Source: Comamonas antarctica (GTDB taxonomy: Bacteria; Pseudomonadota; Gammaproteobacteria; Burkholderiales; Burkholderiaceae_C). From it: a DNA stretch of 64,000 bases. Every line of letters begins with the position of its first letter. The first letter of the stretch is position 1. The translations under genes and the position numbers were made by a program. The notes beneath the pieces are model-generated. The model saw only the letters and a list, made by a program, of their open reading frames with translations. It was not told where the DNA came from and ran no database searches. Of this stretch, positions 1-8,364 are shown one piece after another. The stretch is taken from assembly GCF_013363755.1 (NCBI RefSeq), contig NZ_CP054840.1:1605501-1669500 (forward strand), read 5' to 3'.

Positions 1-58
1 TGTAGATCTGCCCGGTAAAGGCTTGCGGACGCGGGTTCAATTCCCGCCAGCTCCACCA
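1..58 (+). ncRNA. ssrA: tmRNA (ssrA), 3' end only
   Basis: The window opens inside a tmRNA. Positions 29-58 carry the T-arm (GGACGCGGGTTCAATTCCCG) and the acceptor strand ending in CCA, as in the tRNA-like 3' half of betaproteobacterial tmRNA. tmRNA rescues stalled ribosomes. The 5' half and the tag-peptide reading frame lie upstream of the window. A tRNA was considered, but the upstream bases do not form an anticodon arm. Confidence 0.85.
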
Positions 59-65
59 TCCATGA

Positions 66-97
66 AGGCCAAGTGATTGATTCACTTGGCCTTTTTC
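66..97 (+). terminator. Intrinsic terminator after ssrA
   Basis: An 11-bp perfect stem (AGGCCAAGTGA, 66-76, with TCACTTGGCCT, 82-92) closes a 5-nt loop and is followed by a T run. It begins 8 nt after the tmRNA CCA end. Confidence 0.9.
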
Positions 98-151
98 GTT
101 GCGTCGTTAAATGGCCGCAAACCGGTCTTTCAAAGGCCCCGGATAGCTAAG

Positions 152-925
152 ATGGCTGCAAGCCATCTTGCCAATGACGCCATGCCCCGTTCCTTCCTGT
201 TGAAAAGCGCTGACCCAGGTCTCGAAGATCGCCTGTTCAACGAGGCTTTCTGCCAGACGCTGGCCATGGTGATGGGACTGCGTCCCGTGGCCGTGCAACT
301 GCAGGCATTTGGCGGGCGAAACTTTTTGCAGGTCGAGCGCTTTGATGTGGCAGCCGACGCGCCGGGGGTGGCCCGGCAGTTGCGGCAGGGAGACTTCCGC
401 ACCGCGCTGGCTGCTGTGCCGCAGCCTACGGGCAAGCGCAATGGCGAGCTGGGTCTGGCGCAATGCTTTGCACTGTTGCGCAGTGCCGCTTGTCCCGCGA
501 TGCCGCAGCTTTTGCGTTTTCTGGATTATGTGGTTTTCAATGCGTTGATCGGCAATGACGACGCCCACGCAGGCAGCTATTGCCTGCTGTACCCTGACCG
601 GAATGCCGTGTTGGCGCCGCTGCATGGCACGTTGTCGACGGCGATCGACGTGCCGGGCGATGGCCGCATGGCCATGGGCATCGGCGGCCAATACCGGTTC
701 AGCGAGCTTGAGGCGAAGAATTGGATGCGATTCGCGCAGGAAACCGGCCTGGGCGAAGCACGGGTACGCACGCAGGTACTCGAGATGGCGCGAACACTGC
801 CGGTGGCGGCACGCCGGCTCTCCTTGCGGCACGACCTGGGGTTTGCCGAGATGACATTGGTCCCGCGCATAGTGGCTTTGGCGGCGCAGCGCTGCCATAT
901 CGCCACGGCGGGTTTTGCTGCATGA
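152..925 (+). pseudogene. HipA-like kinase remnant, N-terminally truncated and catalytically degraded
   Basis: About 257 residues align by eye with the C-terminal kinase part of HipA-family toxins, which phosphorylate a tRNA synthetase and pair with the HipB antitoxin. Visible landmarks are a FLLK strand followed by FNEAF, a GNDDAHAGS catalytic-loop equivalent and an AMGIGGQY segment. The usual HipA length is about 400-440 residues, so the N-terminal domain is missing. Two key positions look lost: the Asn of the normal DxHxxN loop is replaced in DAHAGS, and the metal-binding Asp of the LYDxxST motif is Gly in LHGTLST. No hipB is seen beside it. It sits directly behind the tmRNA gene, a common integration site, so it is probably the residue of an inserted element. 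ATG 152 is the first plausible start, without a clear ribosome site. Confidence 0.65.
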
Positions 926-935
926 CGAAAACCAC

Positions 936-1046
936 TCAGAGCAAAGGCGGCATGTTGCCTTTGGTGGCAACCGCGGCAATGAAGCCGAATGCCATGATGG
1001 AAAGCCAAAGCAGCAAGTAAAACAGGAATTTGATCGTTTGGGACAT
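936..1046 (-). CDS. Small predicted membrane protein (36 aa)
   Basis: The frame starting MSQTIKFLFYLLLWLSIMAF encodes one hydrophobic helix (about residues 5-27) and a short polar tail. The start at 1046 is preceded by only a weak purine-rich site. It is too short for family assignment; its support is the clean single-helix pattern. It lies tail to tail with the HipA remnant. Confidence 0.35.
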   Translation of the reverse strand: MSQTIKFLFYLLLWLSIMAFGFIAAVATKGNMPPLL

Positions 1047-1312
1047 GGATGATCCGGGCCGAGAAAAGGCAATCGAAGTGTTGATTTGTTCCTTGTCTGG
1101 TGGCTCGCGCGCATGAGCCACCTTGATGGCGCAAGCGGATGCCGAAGGACGGGCCCCGCGTGCTCACGCGTCCATTCTTGGTGCGGTTGGCCACGCTGGA
1201 CGTAGGCCAACATCTCGTTACAACGCCGTTTGTGTTGGATGAGGTGTCGAAGTTCCCCGATCGTCCGCGCGTGTTCTGGATGGCAAGCTTTTCGCTGCCG
1301 GGGATGAACGGC

Positions 1313-1334
1313 AAAGGCCCGCGCATGGCGGGCC
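1313..1334 (-). terminator. Possible terminator downstream of the Gly/Gln-rich gene
   Basis: GGCCCGC (1316-1322) pairs with GCGGGCC (1328-1334) and, read on the minus strand, is followed by a short TTT. It lies about 45 bp past the stop of the gene ending at 1381. The rest of 1047-1380 shows no convincing gene. Confidence 0.4.
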
Positions 1335-1380
1335 CGTTCGTTCCGTGGCGCAGGCCCCCGTTTCGGGGAGCCAAGGTCAC

Positions 1381-2190
1381 TCAGGAGGATTGATCCTTGC
1401 CCTTGGTGCCGCCGCTGTTTTGCTGCTGCTGCTCCAGGTTCTTGCTGTTTTCCTGGTTGCGATTGCTGCGCCAGGTGTTGAACTCATCCGAGAATTTCTT
1501 GTAGCGGTCGGCGCGCCAGCTTTCGTAGTCGTTGTCCAGGTTGCGCAGTTGTTCGCTGCGCCATTGCTGGTAATCGGGGTCGTGCTGGTTGTGCGACTGG
1601 GATTGGTGGCCCTCGTCGCGCATGCCGCCGCGCGAAAAACGGCTGGCGTCGCCATAGAAGCCTTCGTTGTAGCGGTCGCCGGACTGGCCGCCCCCGTAGC
1701 CACCGCGGCCGAAGCCGCCCTGGCCGCCACCGAATTGCTCACTGCGGGTGCTGTGGCCGTAGCCCGACTGGCGGCCGCCGCTGCCTTGGTCGAAGGCCTG
1801 CTGCTGGCGGTCCCAGCCGCCGTAGGAGCGGTCATCCTGGTATTGCTGGCCGCCGCCCTGGCCATGGCCCTGGGACTGGCGGTCCCAGCCGGAGCGGTCG
1901 TCCTGGTAGTTCTGGCCGCCGCCGTAGCCGCCATAGGTCGATGTGCCGGAGCCGCTGTAGCGGCTCGAGCCGTAGTCGGAACCGAAGTCGTGGCGGCCGG
2001 CACGGCCGCCATAGTTGTCGAAGTCGCTTTGCGATTGCTGGCCGTATTCGCGTTCCTGGTAATTGTGCTGGCCACGCGGTGCGCCGATCTGGCCCCCGCC
2101 GCCGTTCTCGCCGCGCACAGACGGGCGATCGTCGTATTGCTCTTGTCCTCGGTTGCGGCGTTGATGTTCGTTGTGGTCACGAGAAGCCAT
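1381..2190 (-). CDS. Low-complexity Gly/Gln/Arg-rich protein, probable stress-related
   Basis: A 269-residue hydrophilic protein without signal peptide. Residues of roughly 1-180 are a disordered stretch rich in Gly, Gln, Asp, Tyr and Arg with repeated YQDDRS, GGWDRQ and YGGG units. The C-terminal part (about 195-245) is more ordered and charged, with repeated WR elements such as YQQWRSEQLRNLDNDYESWR and a Gln-rich tail. Similar WR-repeat proteins occur in Burkholderiales as uncharacterised stress-associated proteins. The start at 2190 was chosen because GGAG lies 6 nt upstream; ATG 2196 would sit directly against it. Function is unknown. Its Tyr/Gly/Arg composition is of the kind that can drive phase separation, which is inference only. 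Confidence 0.7.
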   Translation of the reverse strand: MASRDHNEHQRRNRGQEQYDDRPSVRGENGGGGQIGAPRGQHNYQEREYGQQSQSDFDNYGGRAGRHDFGSDYGSSRYSGSGTSTYGGYGGGQNYQDDRSGWDRQSQGHGQGGGQQYQDDRSYGGWDRQQQAFDQGSGGRQSGYGHSTRSEQFGGGQGGFGRGGYGGGQSGDRYNEGFYGDASRFSRGGMRDEGHQSQSHNQHDPDYQQWRSEQLRNLDNDYESWRADRYKKFSDEFNTWRSNRNQENSKNLEQQQQNSGGTKGKDQSS

Positions 2191-2420
2191 ATCCATCTCC
2201 AAAAGAAAGTGACGCAGCCTGGCTGCAAGCCCGTACGAGGAAATTCCGCGTACCCGGTAGAGCCACTTTGGATCAGGGTTTTTCCTTGATTTGTAGGAGC
2301 TCGCCGTCCTGGCTGTCAGCACGGCGACCGCGCTGGTTACCAGGGCTTTCATCGTTTAGCGAGGTGCTACGAATGTAAGTTTGCTCTGCGGCTGGCTTAC
2401 AGACTTCCGAAATCCGAAAT

Positions 2421-2450
2421 GAAAAAACCCGCCGGGTTTGCCGGCGGGTT
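2421..2450 (-). terminator. Intrinsic terminator after the YbaY-type lipoprotein gene
   Basis: A 10-bp stem (AACCCGCCGG, 2426-2435, with CCGGCGGGTT, 2441-2450) is followed by six T when read on the minus strand. It lies about 20 bp beyond the stop at 2471. Confidence 0.85.
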
Positions 2451-2470
2451 CGAGGCAATACAGGTGAACG

Positions 2471-2908
2471 TCAGGGTGCGACGCGCACCAGCGACAGGTG
2501 GGCGGTCCTGCCCGCGCCCCGGGTCAGCACGGGGTAGGCGGTATCGCTGGCATAGGTCGTCTGGTTGCCCAGCGTGATGCGCGCATTGACGCGGTATTCG
2601 GCATCGGCGTTGATGGGAGCGGCGTTGGTGGGCAGCATGAACTTGTAGGGCGGCTTCAGGTTCTCGATCTGCAGCGCGGTCTGGCCCACGACGCGCGCCG
2701 GAGCGCCGACGCTGGAGATCTCATGCAGTTCGACGATCAGCGTGGATTGCGGCGGCACCATCATGGGCTGCGTCAGATCCACCGTGCCGACGATGGCATT
2801 GGCCTGGGGCGCGGGCGTGCGGTCGGTGTTGGCGCAGGCGGCCAGCAGTGCGGCCGCAGACATGATGCTCGCCAGGACGGCGCGGCGTGGAGTGATGTTT
2901 GCAATCAT
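2471..2908 (-). CDS. YbaY/YscW-family lipoprotein
   Basis: A 145-residue protein starting MIANITPRRAVLASIMSA with a lipoprotein signal whose lipobox is LLAAC (Cys about residue 24). The mature part matches the YbaY/YscW beta-sandwich family: a GTVDL strand, MVPPQSTLIVELHEIS, a polar segment PPYKFMLP and YRVNARITLGNQTTYASD. Members are outer-membrane lipoproteins linked to surface or secretion function, mostly uncharacterised. AAGGA upstream of 2908 supports the start. It is divergent from the riboswitch operon. Confidence 0.8.
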   Translation of the reverse strand: MIANITPRRAVLASIMSAAALLAACANTDRTPAPQANAIVGTVDLTQPMMVPPQSTLIVELHEISSVGAPARVVGQTALQIENLKPPYKFMLPTNAAPINADAEYRVNARITLGNQTTYASDTAYPVLTRGAGRTAHLSLVRVAP

Positions 2909-3096
2909 TTCAATCCTTCTTCTTGGTGCAGAGACTGAAGTCTCGGCGCATGGCGCAGGGGTTGGCTGTAGGACGAGGGTCAGCAAGCACCGCTGTAATT
3001 TCTTAAATGCCGTGACCTCCCAAGCACACGGCGGCACCCGCGAAGGCAATACCGTTGCAACCCACCCGTCCACCGGGGCTGCGTTAAGATAGCGCT

Positions 3097-3174
3097 TCGC
3101 TCCGGGGTGCACGCCAGTGCTGAGATCCATACCCGAGAACTTGAACCGGGTCATTCCGGCGGAAGAAGAGCTTG
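3097..3174 (+). promoter_or_regulatory. TPP riboswitch (THI element)
   Basis: The conserved blocks occur in order: GGGGTGC (3104-3110), GCTGAGA (3119-3125), ACCCG (3131-3135), GAACTTGA (3137-3144, the counterpart of GAACCTGA), and a CCGG-GTCATT-CCGG arm followed by CGGAAGAAGAGC that closes helix P1 with GCTC near 3099. This is the thiamine pyrophosphate aptamer. It lies about 80 nt before the LuxE-like gene and is expected to switch the operon off when TPP is plentiful. Confidence 0.9.
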
Positions 3175-3216
3175 CGTCTCGACGTGGCTGCGCCTTGCGC
3201 GCGCCCGGGCGAGGGG

Positions 3217-3247
3217 CCTTCGGAGCATCACGTCCCGCTCTTGAAGG
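3217..3247 (+). promoter_or_regulatory. Candidate ribosome-site-sequestering helix of the riboswitch
   Basis: CCTTCGG (3217-3223) can pair with TTGAAGG (3241-3247), five Watson-Crick and two G-U pairs, which would bury the GAAGGA ribosome site of the ATG at 3254. No T-rich terminator is seen between the aptamer and the gene, so translational control is more likely than transcription termination. Confidence 0.4.
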
Positions 3248-3253
3248 AATTCC

Positions 3254-4336
3254 ATGGACAAGGCCGCCTCGCTGGTCGCAGACCTGCTTGCATTCATCGC
3301 GCTCGATGGCTGCACCGATGAACAGTTCGACGCGCTGGCGCTGCAGCTGTTTGCCTACCAGTACGAATCCAATCTTCCTTTCCGCAGCTTCTGCCAGCGC
3401 CGCGGCGCGACGCTGCGCAACGTGAAGACCTGGAGCGACATTCCCGCCGTGCCCATCGATGCGTTCAAGGCCATGGAACTGCGCAGCGCGCCGCCGTCGC
3501 CGGCCGAGCGGGTGTTCATGACCAGCGGCACCACGGGCCGCACCACGCGCGGGCGCCACTTCCATCCGGCACTTGAGGTGTACGACCTGTCGATGACGCG
3601 CAATTTCGCGCAGCGCTTCATGCACGGCGAGGCGCGCCTGCCCATGGGCATCCTGTTTCCCGACGAGCAGGCGATGCCCAACTCGTCGCTGGCGCATTAC
3701 CTGGCACTGGCCAAGTCCGCGTTCGGCAGCGCGGACAGCCGCTATTTCCTCACGCCCGAGGGCCTGGACATGCCCGGCCTGTGCGCGGCCCTGGAAGCAT
3801 CTGAACAAAGCGGCCAGCCCTATGCGCTGCTGGGCGCGAGTTTCAGCCTGGTGCATGTGATGGACGCACTGCGCGCCCAGGGCCGCAGCTTCCGGCTGCC
3901 CGCGGGCAGCCGCATCCTCGACACGGGCGGCTACAAGGGCCAGTCGCGCGAGTTGCCGCTCGAGCAGTTCTATGCCGATCTGTCGCAGTTGCTGGGCGTG
4001 CCGCATTCGCATTGCATCAACATGTACGGCATGACCGAGCTGAGCACCCAGTTCTATGACGATGGCAATGCCACGCTGCCGTCGGTCAAGTCGGGGCCGC
4101 ACTGGATACGTTCGCGCCTGGTCGAGCCGGTCACGGGACGCAGCGTCGCGCCCGGCGAGCGCGGCATCCTGGTGCACTGCGACCTGGCCAACTACAACGC
4201 GGTGACCACCATCCTGACCGAGGATGTGGGCCTGTGGGCCGAGGGCGGCTTCCTGCTGCTGGGGCGCGCCGAGGGCGCGGCGGCCAAGGGCTGTTCGCTG
4301 GCAGTGGATGAATTTGTCAAGGCTTCGGCCGCATGA
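3254..4336 (+). CDS. LuxE-like acyl-protein synthetase / acyl-activating enzyme
   Basis: A 360-residue member of the LuxE family, which adenylates a carboxylic acid with ATP and passes the acyl group to a LuxC-type reductase. The ATP-binding SGTTG motif of the ANL superfamily is at residues 91-95, followed by TTRGRHFH; a later MYGMTELSTQFYD segment is the second adenylate-binding motif. GAAGGA 5-6 nt before ATG 3254 gives the start. It is the first gene behind the TPP riboswitch and overlaps the LuxC-like gene by 4 nt. In light-emitting bacteria the partner set includes LuxD and LuxAB, all absent here. The acid activated is unknown; the control element suggests a thiamine-related carboxylate. 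Confidence 0.85.
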   Translation: MDKAASLVADLLAFIALDGCTDEQFDALALQLFAYQYESNLPFRSFCQRRGATLRNVKTWSDIPAVPIDAFKAMELRSAPPSPAERVFMTSGTTGRTTRGRHFHPALEVYDLSMTRNFAQRFMHGEARLPMGILFPDEQAMPNSSLAHYLALAKSAFGSADSRYFLTPEGLDMPGLCAALEASEQSGQPYALLGASFSLVHVMDALRAQGRSFRLPAGSRILDTGGYKGQSRELPLEQFYADLSQLLGVPHSHCINMYGMTELSTQFYDDGNATLPSVKSGPHWIRSRLVEPVTGRSVAPGERGILVHCDLANYNAVTTILTEDVGLWAEGGFLLLGRAEGAAAKGCSLAVDEFVKASAA

Positions 4337-5805
4337 GGCTGGAGCGCATCAAGGCCGGGTATCTGCCGGGGCTCGAAGACGGGGCGGTGCAGTGGCACGT
4401 GCTGCCGTTCGCGCACGAGCGTGGGCGGCTCGAGGTGGCCGTGCCGGTGCTCACGGCTGCGCAGATGCAGGCGCTCGCCGACCGCGTGCGCGCGGCCGCG
4501 CACCGGAATCTGCGCGCGATGCCGGTGGCCGAGATCATTGCCGCGATCGACCGCGCCATCATGCGGCTGCTGGACCGTGACGACCCGTACCGGCGCCAGG
4601 CCGAAACCTGGCTGCCCGTGGTCAGCGGCTACGACGCCGACATGGTGCGGCTGGGCCTGACGGGATTCTTCAAGACCTTCCGCGCGGCGCAGCTGCGGCG
4701 CTTCGTGGCCGAGGATTTTGCCAATCCAGCCGTGCTTGACGGTTTCGAGCCCGCGCCCAAGGGCGGCGCGGTCCGGGCCTTCGGGCCCGACCTGCTGATG
4801 CACAGCTGGGCCGGCAACGTGCCCGCGCTGTCGCTGTGGAGCCTGGTCTGCGGGCTGCTGGTCAAGGCGCCCGCCATTGGCAAGCTGGCCAGCGCCGAGC
4901 CGCTGTTCGCGGGCTGGTTTGCCCAGCTGCTGGCCGAGGTGCATCCGCCGCTGGCCGAATGCCTGGCCGTGGTCTGGTGGAGCGGCGCGGGCGGATCGAA
5001 CGGTGCGGGCGCCAAGGGCGCGCAGGTGCTGCTCGCACAGGCCGATACGGTGCTGGCGTATGGCGGCAACGAGACCCTGGACGCGCTGCGCCGGCGCCTG
5101 CCCGTGACCACGCGCTTCCTGCCGCATGGGCACAAGCTGGGCTTTGGCATGGTGAGTGCGCAGGCGCTCGATGCGCTCAAGGCGCCGGCCGTGGCGCGGC
5201 TCGCCGCCTGGGACGTGATGCGTTATGACCAGCAGGGCTGCTATTCGCCGCATGTGTTCTATGTCGAGCGCGGCGCTCCCGTGGCGCCGCGCGCGTTTGC
5301 CGACCATCTTGCGGCCGAGCTGGCGAATCTGCAGCGGCGCTTCGCGCGCCGGCCGCTGGCGCTGGAGGAGGGCGCGGCGGTGGCCAGGTGGCAGCAGACC
5401 GCCGAGTGGGGCGGCGGTGCCGACGATCTGCTGATCGGACCGGCCGATGCAGCCTGGAGCGTGGCGTACTGCGACAAGCTGGCGCCTTTGGCGCCCACCG
5501 CGCTGTACCGCAGCATTGCGGTCGTGGCGGTCGAACGCCTCGATGATGTGGTGCCCGTGGTGGCGGCGCAGCGTGCGTTCCTGCAGACCGCGGGCGTGGC
5601 CGCCGGCCCCGAGGAGTTGTACCGGCTGGCCGGCCTGCTGGGCGCAGCGGGCGTCACGCGCATCAGCGCCATTGGATCGATGAGCATGCCCGAAGCCGGC
5701 TGGCACCATGACGGCCGCTTCAATCTGCTCGATCTGGTGCGCATGGCCGAGATCGAAGCATCGGCCGAAGCCGCGGCGCAGCCGTTTGCCGGCTATGCGG
5801 ACTGA
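4333..5805 (+). CDS. LuxC-like acyl-CoA/acyl-protein reductase
   Basis: A 490-residue protein of the LuxC family, which reduces an enzyme-bound acyl thioester to an aldehyde with NAD(P)H. The probable nucleophile is Cys 303 in YDQQGCYSPHVFY, the usual LuxC context; the cofactor region around residues 155-190 reads HSWAGNVPALSLWSLVCG and then KLASAEP. Its ATGA start overlaps the LuxE-like stop, implying translational coupling and a stoichiometric complex. Both LuxE and LuxC homologues being present, without luciferase, means the aldehyde itself or its reduction product is the goal. The SDR at the operon end is the natural next enzyme. Confidence 0.85.
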   Translation: MRLERIKAGYLPGLEDGAVQWHVLPFAHERGRLEVAVPVLTAAQMQALADRVRAAAHRNLRAMPVAEIIAAIDRAIMRLLDRDDPYRRQAETWLPVVSGYDADMVRLGLTGFFKTFRAAQLRRFVAEDFANPAVLDGFEPAPKGGAVRAFGPDLLMHSWAGNVPALSLWSLVCGLLVKAPAIGKLASAEPLFAGWFAQLLAEVHPPLAECLAVVWWSGAGGSNGAGAKGAQVLLAQADTVLAYGGNETLDALRRRLPVTTRFLPHGHKLGFGMVSAQALDALKAPAVARLAAWDVMRYDQQGCYSPHVFYVERGAPVAPRAFADHLAAELANLQRRFARRPLALEEGAAVARWQQTAEWGGGADDLLIGPADAAWSVAYCDKLAPLAPTALYRSIAVVAVERLDDVVPVVAAQRAFLQTAGVAAGPEELYRLAGLLGAAGVTRISAIGSMSMPEAGWHHDGRFNLLDLVRMAEIEASAEAAAQPFAGYAD

Positions 5806-5815
5806 CGGGCCGGGT

Positions 5816-6562
5816 ATGGCATTTCTCGCTATCGAGCAGGTGCGCTTCACCTATCCCGGCCGCAAGCCCGTGGTCGACGGCGTCGACTGGCGCATGCTGG
5901 CGGGCGAATTCCACTGCCTGCTGGGGCGCAGCGGCTGCGGCAAGACCACGCTGTTGAAGCTGGCCGCAGGGCTGTTGCGGCCGCAGTCCGGGCGCATCCT
6001 GCTGCGCGGCGGCGAGCTGGCATCGCCCGGGCCGCAGCTCGGATTCATGTTCCAGGCGCCGACGCTGCTGGAGTGGCTGAGTGCGCTGGACAACGTGCTG
6101 CTGCCGGTATCGCTGCAGCGCCGGCCCACGACGCAAGACCGGCAGCGCGCGCTGCAGCTGCTGGCGCAACTGGGACTTGAGGACCATGCGCCACACCATC
6201 CACGCCAGCTCTCCGGGGGGCAGCAAAGCCGCGTCGCGCTGGCCCGGGCGCTGATGCTCGAGCCGCCGCTGCTGCTGTTGGACGAGCCCTTTGCGGCGCT
6301 CGACGCGATCACGCGAGCCGAGCTGCAGGACGATCTGCTGCGTACCTGCCGCGCGCGCGGCACGACGGTGCTGTTCGTCACGCATGACATCAACGAGGCG
6401 GTCTACCTCGGCGACCGCATCGCACTGATGCAGCACGGGCGCATCGTCGACGATATTGCCGTCGCGCTGCCCGCGCCGCGCAGCCAGGCCATGCGCCACG
6501 GCGCGGCCTTCAATGAATACTGCGCGCGCGTGCGCGCTGCGATGGACCGGAGCGGCGCATGA
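5816..6562 (+). CDS. ABC transporter ATP-binding protein (SsuB/TauB/ThiZ type)
   Basis: A 248-residue nucleotide-binding subunit. With the start at 5816, Walker A is GRSGCGKTT (residues 37-45); the ABC signature LSGGQQSRVALARAL, Walker B LLLLDEP and the switch VTHD follow. It is closest to ATPases of the nitrate/sulfonate/taurine/HMP-precursor importers. ATG 5795 is an alternative start that would overlap the LuxC-like stop. Its own stop overlaps the permease start (ATGA). It powers import by the permease and binding protein encoded next. Confidence 0.9.
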   Translation: MAFLAIEQVRFTYPGRKPVVDGVDWRMLAGEFHCLLGRSGCGKTTLLKLAAGLLRPQSGRILLRGGELASPGPQLGFMFQAPTLLEWLSALDNVLLPVSLQRRPTTQDRQRALQLLAQLGLEDHAPHHPRQLSGGQQSRVALARALMLEPPLLLLDEPFAALDAITRAELQDDLLRTCRARGTTVLFVTHDINEAVYLGDRIALMQHGRIVDDIAVALPAPRSQAMRHGAAFNEYCARVRAAMDRSGA

Positions 6563-7335
6563 GTCCCTCGGCATTCCAGGTTCGCCTGCTTTCCGCGGCG
6601 CTTTTGCTCGCGTTGCTGGGCCTGTGGGAACTCGTGGTGCGCAGCGCGGGTTTGTCGGCGCTGGTTTTGCCCGCGCCTTCGGCCGTGGCCATGTCGCTGT
6701 GGTCGGGCTTGGCCTCGGGCTATTTCTGGCCGCACCTGGCGGCGACGCTGCAGGCGCTGCTGCTCGGGTTCGCGGCGGGCAGTGTGGTGGGGCTGCTGGC
6801 CGGCATGGCGCTGGCCGAATCACCCCTGCTCGAGCGCGTGCTCAAGCCCTATGTGGTGGTGAGCCAGGTCGTGCCCAAGCTGGCGCTGGCGCCGCTGTTC
6901 GTGCTCTGGTTCGGCTTCGGCTTGCTGCCGACGGTGCTGATCACGGCGCTGATCTGCTTTTTCCCGCTGATGGAAAACACGCTGACGGGCCTGCGCCAGG
7001 CCGATGTCCAGCGGCTGCAGCTGTTTCGGATGCTGGGCGCGACGCGAATGCAGACGCTGCTGCGGCTGAAGCTGCCCACGGCCCTGCCGGCCATTCTTGC
7101 AGGCCTGCGCGTAGCGCTGGTGCTGGCACTGGTGGGCGTGGTGGTGGCCGAGTTCATGGGCGCGAGCCGCGGCCTGGGTGCGGTGGTCATTGCCGCGCAG
7201 GGAATGATGGATACCAGCTTGATGTTCGCGGCGCTGGTGCTGATCGCCGCCATCGGCCTGCTTTTGTACCAGGGCTGCCTGCTGCTCGAACGCCGGCTGC
7301 TGCGCGCCCACGCCATTTCCAACGACCCCGCTTGA
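6559..7335 (+). CDS. ABC transporter permease (SsuC/TauC/ThiX type)
   Basis: A 258-residue inner-membrane permease with about six helices, beginning with a long hydrophobic segment at residues 8-30. The EAA-type cytoplasmic loop is visible around FRMLGATRMQTLLRLKLPTA, followed by LPAILAGLRVALVLALVG. Family members import sulfonates, nitrate or thiamine precursors. It overlaps the ATPase by 4 nt and is followed after 14 nt by the binding protein. Confidence 0.9.
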   Translation: MSPSAFQVRLLSAALLLALLGLWELVVRSAGLSALVLPAPSAVAMSLWSGLASGYFWPHLAATLQALLLGFAAGSVVGLLAGMALAESPLLERVLKPYVVVSQVVPKLALAPLFVLWFGFGLLPTVLITALICFFPLMENTLTGLRQADVQRLQLFRMLGATRMQTLLRLKLPTALPAILAGLRVALVLALVGVVVAEFMGASRGLGAVVIAAQGMMDTSLMFAALVLIAAIGLLLYQGCLLLERRLLRAHAISNDPA

Positions 7336-7349
7336 TTGCGCTACACGCC

Positions 7350-8363
7350 ATGCATACATCCCTGCCGCCTCTTTTCCTTTCGCGCCGCCGCCTGCTGGGC
7401 GCGGGTCTTGCCGGCCTGGCGCTTGCGGGAAATTCCGCCACCGCCCAGGGCCTGGGCAAGGTCCGCCTGGCCGGCTGGAGCAAGCCGATCAGCGAGATCA
7501 CCAACCTGCTGGCCGAACCCGACAAGGGTTTCTTCAAGGCGCGCGGCGTCGAACTGGTCTACCTGCCGGGTGCGGGTGGCGGCGACGCGATCCGCAACAC
7601 GCTCAGCGGCCAGGCCGATGTGGCGTTCACCGATCCCGGCTCGTTCTTCATGGCGCTGGACAAGGGCGAGAAGCTGGTGGCGATCTACGACATCTACCCG
7701 CAGAACGTGTTCAACGTGGTCTCGCTCAAGACCTCGGGCATCCGCAAGCCGGCCGACCTCAAGGGCAAGAAGATCGGTGTCTACAGCCTGTCCAGCGGCA
7801 CGCGCCAGAACCTGCTGGTCATGCTGCACCAGGCGGGCCTCAAGGAGTCGGATGTGCAGATCGTGGTCACCGGCCTGCTGAACTTCGCGCCGCTGATGCA
7901 GGGCCAGGTCGATGCCACGGCGGCGACCGACACCGGGCTGGCCGTGGGCCTGCGCAAGGGCATTGGCGACGTGAACGTCATGCCGGTGCGCGAGCACCTG
8001 AACATGTCCAGCGACCTGTTCGTGGTGCGCGAGGAAGTGTTGCGCCAGAAGAAGGACCTGCTCAAGGCCTTCCTTCAGGGCTACCGCGACAGCGCGGCAT
8101 GGATGATCGCCCACCCCGAAGAGGCCGCGCAGCTGGCGGTCAAGCACGCGATCGACGGCACGCACCGCGACATCAACCTCGATGTGATCCGGCTGCGCAA
8201 TGCGTCCTCGCTGCCCACGGGGCCGGGCGCTGCCTCGCGGCTGGGCAGCTTCGACCTCGCGGCGCTGCAAAAGGGCGCCGATGCGTATCGGGCGCTGGGA
8301 CTGGTGCAGCGGCAGATCAAGGTGGCGGACGTGGTCGACACCAGCCTGCTGCCGGGAGCCTGA
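7350..8363 (+). CDS. NMT1/THI5-like ABC substrate-binding protein (ThiY-like)
   Basis: A 337-residue periplasmic binding protein. The N-terminus LSRRRLLGAGLAGLALAG is a twin-arginine type signal cleaved near ATAQG. The mature part has the NMT1/THI5-like fold signature: KPISEITNLLAEPDKGFF, then a GGGDAIRNTLSGQADVAF loop. This family includes ThiY, which binds the pyrimidine precursor of thiamine, but also sulfonate, taurine and nitrate binders. The TPP riboswitch upstream is what points to a thiamine-related ligand; the pocket residues cannot be judged by eye. Confidence 0.85.
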   Translation: MHTSLPPLFLSRRRLLGAGLAGLALAGNSATAQGLGKVRLAGWSKPISEITNLLAEPDKGFFKARGVELVYLPGAGGGDAIRNTLSGQADVAFTDPGSFFMALDKGEKLVAIYDIYPQNVFNVVSLKTSGIRKPADLKGKKIGVYSLSSGTRQNLLVMLHQAGLKESDVQIVVTGLLNFAPLMQGQVDATAATDTGLAVGLRKGIGDVNVMPVREHLNMSSDLFVVREEVLRQKKDLLKAFLQGYRDSAAWMIAHPEEAAQLAVKHAIDGTHRDINLDVIRLRNASSLPTGPGAASRLGSFDLAALQKGADAYRALGLVQRQIKVADVVDTSLLPGA

Positions 8364-8364
8364 G

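Noticed and set aside
1139..1393. Plus-strand frame of 84 aa
   Set aside because: No family features and no ribosome site; it overlaps a hairpin and the end of the minus-strand gene.
1345..2289. Plus-strand Ala/Val/Leu-rich frame of 314 aa
   Set aside because: It is the antisense shadow of the Gly/Gln-rich gene; composition follows from GC-rich codons and no ribosome site is present.
3254..5805. Bioluminescence or fatty-aldehyde operon
   Set aside because: LuxA, LuxB and LuxD are absent and the operon carries a TPP riboswitch and a small-molecule importer.
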